From an uncultured Caulobacterales bacterium (GTDB taxonomy: Bacteria > Pseudomonadota > Alphaproteobacteria > Caulobacterales > Caulobacteraceae): 64,000 bases of DNA. The DNA lies in contig CAISEP010000023.1 in the NCBI GenBank assembly GCA_903884425.1, forward strand, positions 371,726 to 435,725, read 5' to 3'. The notes below the pieces were generated by a model. The model did no database searches. It was not told where the DNA came from and saw nothing but the letters and a program-made list of their open reading frames with translations. How positions within the stretch are numbered: the stretch's first letter is position 1; every line of letters starts with the position of its first letter. Position numbers and translations under genes: made by a program. This document shows positions 59,226 to 64,000 of the stretch, one piece after another.

Positions 59226-61607
59226 ATGACCCTCGTGGGTGTCGGATCGAATATCGAGATGTCCGTGAATCAGGTGAAACGATTCCGCTTCAGCGTGTTT
59301 TGCCTGGATCTCCCTGCGTCTGAACTTACGCGGGACGGGTGCGCTATCCCGCTTTCGCCCACGCTGTTTGCGGCGCTTCTCTATCTCGTCGAGCGACCCG
59401 ATCAGGTGGTCACGCGGTCAGAGCTGCTGGATGCGATCTGGCGCGATCGCATTGTCGAGGACGCCAACGTCAGCCAGACGATCTTCATGCTGCGAAAGGC
59501 GTTGAGCGTCGACGGCGACACGGGAAGCCTCATCAGGACGGTCCCCCGGCGAGGCTACTATCTGGCCGGCCCGGTCACACTCGAGGTGATGGCAGCGGCG
59601 GGGGCGGCAGACGGCGCTCCTGCGGAGAGGGCGGATACCACACCTATTCCCGGCCCATCTCTGGCGGGCCTGCTTCGCGGACCTCCGCGTGCTGCCTATC
59701 TGGCCGCGGGACTGACCGTCTCCATCATCCTTGCCGTAGGCGCGTGCACACTGTTTCCGAACTGGCTGCTCGGCGCGCGCAATCATCCGCAGGGCATCTC
59801 CGTGATGGCACGGTTCGCCAACAGGTCCGGCGACCCGGTGTTCGATCGGACCCTCGGGGACATCCTTCAGATCGACCTCGCTCAGTCACCCTACTTTTCC
59901 GTCCTCAGCCAGAGGCAGGTGGATGCCACGCTCGACCAGATGGGGCGAACGCCCGGGACCGAATTGACCCAGCAGATCAGTGAGGAGGTGTGCCAGAGGA
60001 ACAATGGCAACGCCTTCGTCGAGGGGGAACTGGTCAAGCCGGGGCGGGCCTACATCATGACCCTGACGGCGTCGGAGTGTTTGACCGGCCGGTTGATCGC
60101 GGCGGAGAAGGCAGAAACCCCGGATCGGGATGGCGTGGCATCGCTGCTGGATCGCCTTCTGTTGCGATTGAGAGAAAGGGTCGGGGAAAGCACGGCCTCC
60201 GCCCAGCGCTACAATGTCCCTCTCATGCCAGAGAAGACCCGCTCCCTTGAGGCCCTGAAGGCCTATTCCGAGGCCAATCAACAAAAGTACCACGGCCATC
60301 ATGCCGAAGCTGTCAGCCTGTTTCAGCATGCGATCGAACTCGATCCTGATTTTGCAGCCGCGTATCTGAATCTTGCAACAGAATATTATAACCTCGATCA
60401 AATTGAATTGGCTCAATCAAATCTTCGAAAAGCTTACGAAAATCGGAGAAACATGAATGAGTCCCTGTCTCTGAATGCGTCTGTTCTATACAATTTGATG
60501 ATTACGGGCGATACGCAGGAAATCATTCGCCTGACGACTGCGACCCTGGATCTCTATCCGATCAATTGGTCTGCCTGGGGGAATCTCGCAAATGCCCAAT
60601 TCACGTTGGGACGTTTCGATGCCGCCGCCGCTGCCGCCCGTCACTGCGTTGCGCTCGGACCCGACCGCGAGGCCGGCTACACCGTGCTGGCGCGGGCCCT
60701 GGTCCGGGCAGGCAGATACAAGGACGCTGCCGACGTCCTCGCCCAGGCGCAGGCGCGAAAACTCGTCGGCGCACAGACCGCCGTCGTCATAGCCGAACTC
60801 GCCATCGCGTCCGGTGACGACGCGGCCCTGCGCCGAGCCCTGGCGGACGCCAAGGGGAAGGACTACGAGGCGGAAATGACGGTCCTCGCCGCGAGAGAGG
60901 CCTACAAGCACGGGGAAATCCGACGGGGTGACGCGCTCTACGCCCGGGCCAGGGATATCTACACGGCAGAGAAGGAAGAGGACGTCTCGGGCTTCGGGCG
61001 CGCCAATGACCTCGCCAGCCTCGGACTGACCGGCGAGGCGCGCGCCGTTCTGGCAAGCCTGCCCCTGGACAGGGATCATGCCTACTTCTCGCTCGTGGAC
61101 AGCTTCCTCGCGTTTGCGATGCTGGGCGATGCGCAACAGGCCAGAACCCTGATGCAGCGCGCGCACGATCAGAGCCCGTCCGACACGCTATTGAAGTTCG
61201 TCTTCATCCCGGCAGCGACGAGCATTCTCGCAGAGAACGATCACAGGCCCGATGATGCGCTCAACGCCCTGGCAATCACGGTTCCGTTCGAAATGCGCGA
61301 TTACACCGTCGCCTATCAGAGAGGCCTTGTGTACCTGGCGGCGCAGAATGGCGCGGCCGCGGCTGCGGAGTTTCGCAAGATCATCGACCGGCCCGGAATC
61401 GATCCGGCTGCGGTCCAGCTCTCGCTCGCGCGCCTGGGGCTGGCGCGGGCGCTCCGGATAAAAGGGGACCCTGAAGGCAGCCGGGAGGCGTATCGAGAGC
61501 TCCTGGACCTCTGGCGAGGTGCGGACCCCGATCTTCCGGTCCTTCAGGAGGCGCGCCGCGAGTATGCGGCGATGGCTGGTGCGACGGCGCGTCGCAGTGG
61601 AACGTAG
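59226..61607 (+). CDS. Membrane-anchored winged-helix (CadC/OmpR-type) regulator with periplasmic TPR domain
   Basis: About 793 residues. The N-terminal winged helix (about 14-112: LPASELTRDGCAIPLSPTLFAALLYLVERPDQVVTRSELLDAIW ... NVSQTIFMLRKALSVDG ... IRTVPRRGYYL) is the OmpR/CadC DNA-binding fold. A membrane helix follows near 160-185 (AAGLTVSIILAVGACTLF). An AMIN/FlgO-like beta segment (SVMARFANRSGDPVFDRTLGDILQIDL) leads into an array of TPRs (for example YSEANQQKYHGHHAEAVSLFQHAIELDPDFAAAYLNLATEYYNLDQIELAQSNL). This is a one-component membrane sensor. Start codon uncertain (TTG 59187, ATG 59226 or ATG 59259). It immediately precedes the adhesin gene and is its likely regulator. Confidence 0.85.
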   Translation: MTLVGVGSNIEMSVNQVKRFRFSVFCLDLPASELTRDGCAIPLSPTLFAALLYLVERPDQVVTRSELLDAIWRDRIVEDANVSQTIFMLRKALSVDGDTGSLIRTVPRRGYYLAGPVTLEVMAAAGAADGAPAERADTTPIPGPSLAGLLRGPPRAAYLAAGLTVSIILAVGACTLFPNWLLGARNHPQGISVMARFANRSGDPVFDRTLGDILQIDLAQSPYFSVLSQRQVDATLDQMGRTPGTELTQQISEEVCQRNNGNAFVEGELVKPGRAYIMTLTASECLTGRLIAAEKAETPDRDGVASLLDRLLLRLRERVGESTASAQRYNVPLMPEKTRSLEALKAYSEANQQKYHGHHAEAVSLFQHAIELDPDFAAAYLNLATEYYNLDQIELAQSNLRKAYENRRNMNESLSLNASVLYNLMITGDTQEIIRLTTATLDLYPINWSAWGNLANAQFTLGRFDAAAAAARHCVALGPDREAGYTVLARALVRAGRYKDAADVLAQAQARKLVGAQTAVVIAELAIASGDDAALRRALADAKGKDYEAEMTVLAAREAYKHGEIRRGDALYARARDIYTAEKEEDVSGFGRANDLASLGLTGEARAVLASLPLDRDHAYFSLVDSFLAFAMLGDAQQARTLMQRAHDQSPSDTLLKFVFIPAATSILAENDHRPDDALNALAITVPFEMRDYTVAYQRGLVYLAAQNGAAAAAEFRKIIDRPGIDPAAVQLSLARLGLARALRIKGDPEGSREAYRELLDLWRGADPDLPVLQEARREYAAMAGATARRSGT

Positions 61608-61638
61608 CGACCACTCCGGCTTGGATCTCCCTCCGTCA

Positions 61639-61667
61639 ATTTTGAGAAATTTTGATCTGCATTTTGA
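61639..61667 (+). promoter_or_regulatory. Three ATTTTGA direct repeats upstream of the adhesin gene
   Basis: ATTTTGA occurs at 61639-61645, 61649-61655 and 61661-61667, with 10- and 12-bp periods, in an AT-rich island within GC-rich DNA. Tandem heptamers about one helical turn apart are the classic site layout of OmpR/PhoB-type winged-helix proteins. The gene for such a protein ends 31 bp upstream, and the adhesin start is 88 bp downstream. Confidence 0.6.
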
Positions 61668-61754
61668 GGCCGCGGCGGAGCCCCGGACCTAGCCTTCGGC
61701 CCTGTGAGCGTCCCATCCACCTCCCGGGACGCCCGTCTTGGGAGCCGACCGCAA

Positions 61755-64000
61755 ATGTCACGTCACCGCACAATTCTCGGAACGAGCGTCTCCCTCCCGG
61801 CTCTGGGAGTGGCGCTTCTGCTCGCGCATTCGGCCCAGGCCCAGTCCGTGGCGGGAGGGTCGGCGACCGGGGCCAACGCCGGCAGCAACCTTGCAGTTGG
61901 AACAAATGCGGTCTCCAGCGCGACCTCCAACGGCACCGCCGTCGGGCAGGGCTCCAGTGTGACGCAGCTCAACTCCACGGCGGTGGGTGCCTTCGCCATC
62001 TCGACAGGTGGCTATTCCACGGCGATCGGCGACAACACGACGGCGTCGGGAAGCGGAGCGACGGCGCTGGGCTATTACGCCAACGCCCTTGCCGACGGCG
62101 CGACGGTCCTAGGATCCAACGCGGGCGCGACCGGCGTCAACAGCCTGGCTGCGGGTTATTCCGCGACGGCAGGCGCGAACGACGCAATTGCCATTGGTGA
62201 CTCGGCTTCCGTGTCGTCCGCGGGAACGAGCGGCGCGGCCGTGGGCGCCTTCAGCTCGGTGACCGGCGTGAACGGCGCTGCGTTCGGTCTCTATTCCACG
62301 GCCAGCGGCGGATCATCGACGGCCATCGGCGAGCACAGCACGGCGTCGGGCTTCGGCACCGCCGCGATCGGTGCCGCCGCCCTGGCGAGCGGAGCGCAGG
62401 CCGTGGCAGTCGGCACCAGTCAGGCCTTGGCAGACTACAGCGTTGCCATCGGCAACGCCGCCGGCGTTGCCTCAGGCGCGACCAACGGAACAGCGGTGGG
62501 AACGGCCAGCCTGGTCGGCGCAGTCGGTGGTGCCGCCTTCGGAGGTTACAGCACCGCCAGCGGCCAGAACAGCACCGCGCTGGGGGCCAATGCGACGGCG
62601 TCCAGGACCGGGGCCACCGCGACCGGGTTCGTTTCGACCGCGGGGGGCGTCTCCAGCACCGCGGATGGCTATGCCAGCATCGCCAACGCCGACTACAGCG
62701 TCGCGGTCGGCGAAGGGGCCCAGGTCATCGGACTGAACGGGATTGCCATCGGCGCCGGCAGCTCCGCCAGCGCAGCGAATAGCGTGGCCATCGGCTACGG
62801 CTCCGTCGCGAACCGGGCGAGCGCGGTCTCCGTCGGAACGGTGGGCGGCGAGCGGCAGATCGTCAATGTGGCCGCCGGAACCAGCGGGACGGACGCGGTC
62901 AATCTCAGCCAGCTCCAGACGGCGATCGCTGCCACGGGCAGCTACCCGATCGCGTCGCCGGACGCCACCTTGACGACGGCACCCGTTGCGTCCGGCGTCA
63001 ACAGTCTCGCAGTGGGATACGGTGCCCAGGCGACCGGGATCGGCGCGCAGGCCCTCGGCTATCTCGCCAATGCGAGCGGGGCCTATTCCGGGGCATTCGG
63101 ACTGGCGGCCGCGGCGTCCGGCACCTCCAGTTTCGCGTCCGGAAATTCCTCGACGGCCTCGGGCGGCTACAGCGTCGCGCTGGGCGGCGGGGCGACCGCG
63201 ACAGCGGTCCAGAGTGTCGCCATAGGCTACAACTCCGTCGCCGATCGGGTGGGGACGGTCTCCGTCGGCAACGCCACTGCCGGCGTCGGCTCCGGTATCT
63301 ATCGCCAGATCGTCAACGTGGCGGACGCGACCCAGGGCCACGACGCGGTGACCTATGAGCAGTTGAATTCCGCAATCGCGGCGCTTCCGAACAGTCTGAT
63401 CGCGGCCGTGAACGGCGTCGGGCTTGCCGCACCGACGGCGACCGGCTCGGAGTCCCTGGCCGTCGGCTACGCCACCCTTGCGACCGGAGCCCAGAGCGCG
63501 GCCCTCGGTCCCGGCGCAGCCGCCAGCGGCATCGGCAGTCTGGCGATCGGGTTCAACACCGCTGCGAGCGCTGACGGCAGCGTGGCGCTTGGCCTCAACT
63601 CCGTCGCCGACCAGGCCAATGTCGTGTCGGTCGGAGCGGTCGGGAGCGAGCGCCGCATCATCAATGTCGCGGCGGGCACCGGGGCCACGGACGCCGTGAA
63701 TGTCAGCCAGCTGAACTCGACCATCGCCGCGGATATCGCCGGCCTGAGCGGAGGGGCGGGCGGGAGCTATCCGGTGGCATCGCTGAACACGTCCGTCTTC
63801 GCCGCACCGTCGGCGACGGGTTCGGACAGTCTCGCGCTGGGCTATGGCGCGCAGTCGACGGCGACCAATTCGGTGGCGATCGGCGTCAACTCCCTGGCGG
63901 ATCAGGCCGGAACCGTGTCGGTGGGTGCCGCGGGTTCCGAGCGTCGGATCGTCAATGTGGCGGATGGCACCCAGGCGCACGACGCGGTGACAGTGGAGCA
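61755..64000 (+). CDS. Trimeric autotransporter adhesin (YadA/Hia type), 3' end beyond the window
   Basis: An open frame from ATG 61755 runs without a stop to the last base (about 748 codons). GGAG lies 10 nt upstream. A signal peptide (LPALGVALLLAHSAQAQ) is followed by YadA-head repeats of 14-16 residues (such as YSTAIGDNTTASGSGATALG and NSLAVGYGAQATGIGAQALG). Four neck motifs of the type VSVG..G.ERxIxNVAxG..xxDAVxxxQL occur near 62825, 63255, 63625 and 63910. The C-terminal stalk and four-strand membrane anchor must lie beyond 64000. Surface adhesion or biofilm formation is the usual role. The ORF track misses this gene because it lacks a stop here; its entries in this stretch are shadows. 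Confidence 0.9.
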   Translation, partial: MSRHRTILGTSVSLPALGVALLLAHSAQAQSVAGGSATGANAGSNLAVGTNAVSSATSNGTAVGQGSSVTQLNSTAVGAFAISTGGYSTAIGDNTTASGSGATALGYYANALADGATVLGSNAGATGVNSLAAGYSATAGANDAIAIGDSASVSSAGTSGAAVGAFSSVTGVNGAAFGLYSTASGGSSTAIGEHSTASGFGTAAIGAAALASGAQAVAVGTSQALADYSVAIGNAAGVASGATNGTAVGTASLVGAVGGAAFGGYSTASGQNSTALGANATASRTGATATGFVSTAGGVSSTADGYASIANADYSVAVGEGAQVIGLNGIAIGAGSSASAANSVAIGYGSVANRASAVSVGTVGGERQIVNVAAGTSGTDAVNLSQLQTAIAATGSYPIASPDATLTTAPVASGVNSLAVGYGAQATGIGAQALGYLANASGAYSGAFGLAAAASGTSSFASGNSSTASGGYSVALGGGATATAVQSVAIGYNSVADRVGTVSVGNATAGVGSGIYRQIVNVADATQGHDAVTYEQLNSAIAALPNSLIAAVNGVGLAAPTATGSESLAVGYATLATGAQSAALGPGAAASGIGSLAIGFNTAASADGSVALGLNSVADQANVVSVGAVGSERRIINVAAGTGATDAVNVSQLNSTIAADIAGLSGGAGGSYPVASLNTSVFAAPSATGSDSLALGYGAQSTATNSVAIGVNSLADQAGTVSVGAAGSERRIVNVADGTQAHDAVTVE
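61860..64000 (+). repeat. Protein-coding head/neck repeat array of the adhesin
   Basis: Degenerate repeats of about 42-48 bp encode the SxAxGxxAxAxG-type beta-roll turns, interrupted by four neck segments about 300-430 bp apart. Units 3 and 4 (SVG..GSERRI.NVA) are the most alike at DNA level (GTGTCGGT...GCGGGTTCCGAGCGTCGGATCGT against GTGTCGGT...GTCGGGAGCGAGCGCCGCATCAT). Such arrays can change length by recombination. Confidence 0.7.

Noticed and set aside
62472-63980. 502-codon minus-strand ORF in the ORF track
   Set aside because: It is the antisense shadow of the repeat-rich adhesin; the product is Arg/Asp/Gly-rich with no domain, and the plus-strand frame has a signal peptide, head repeats and neck motifs.
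1-64000. tRNA, rRNA, CRISPR arrays, intact insertion sequences or prophage genes
   Set aside because: I looked for cloverleaf-type tails, regularly spaced direct repeats, complete transposases and phage structural genes and saw none beyond the single IS6 fragment.

Overview
The window is GC-rich (about 68-70% by eye), densely coded DNA from a Gram-negative bacterium. Two TonB-dependent receptors, many ATGA-overlapping operons, TetR-controlled aromatic catabolism, DUF1501/DUF1800 proteins, a cytochrome bd oxidase with a DUF2474 partner, a DUF6790-like protein and two MDIHKPK-type paralogues all point to an alphaproteobacterium, probably Caulobacterales (Phenylobacterium/Caulobacter/Brevundimonas-like). 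The genus is inference. I see no rRNA, tRNA, CRISPR array, replication origin or intact insertion sequence.

Layout, 0-20 kb. The window opens with the 3' end of a beta-CASP metallo-beta-lactamase gene, a ZntB/CorA-like transporter, a SemiSWEET and a spermidine-synthase-like methyltransferase. A four-gene uptake operon on the minus strand follows (TonB receptor, GPH-type MFS, Fes/IroE-like esterase, DUF2817 peptidase), divergent from a TetR gene with a palindrome between them. Next come an exported alpha/beta-hydrolase with no nucleophile serine and a DUF1800-DUF1501 pair. At 13.4-17.4 kb a TetR gene faces an extradiol dioxygenase, an FAA hydrolase and an FAD monooxygenase across two matching 16-bp operators, forming a small aromatic-catabolic unit.

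20-32 kb is a patchwork of mostly single genes: SIMPL protein, two MDIHKPK paralogues, small membrane proteins, a di-haem cytochrome c, NTF2-like proteins, a CxxCH-plus-toroid protein, a PDZ-membrane-GAF protein, two GFA proteins around a GNAT acetyltransferase, a D-aminoacylase fused to an NTF2-like domain, and an apparently Tat-exported PLP enzyme.

32-44 kb is respiratory and sulfide related. It has cydA-cydB-DUF2474, then a divergent sulfide/efflux locus: SQR, DUF2892 and TolC leftward; rhodanese, adaptor, RND pump, AhpD-like, SqrR/BigR-like ArsR and a secreted protein rightward. The two halves share an AT-rich inverted-repeat promoter. I infer that reactive sulfur species induce both halves and that the pump works with the sulfide oxidation enzymes.

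44-51 kb carries an HlyD-ABC-ABC exporter, a Rieske oxygenase co-transcribed with its own TetR, and an Lnt-like nitrilase-fold membrane protein.

51-64 kb looks like accessory DNA: an orphan hypothetical gene, a TIR-transmembrane-WD40 protein (14 blades), a second TonB receptor with a low-GC patch and a T8 tract, a 5'-truncated HNH nuclease, an IS6-family transposase remnant, a membrane winged-helix/TPR regulator, and a trimeric autotransporter adhesin that runs off the right edge. The adhesin is missing from the supplied ORF track because it has no stop codon in the window. Three ATTTTGA direct repeats sit between regulator and adhesin and are a candidate binding site for that regulator.
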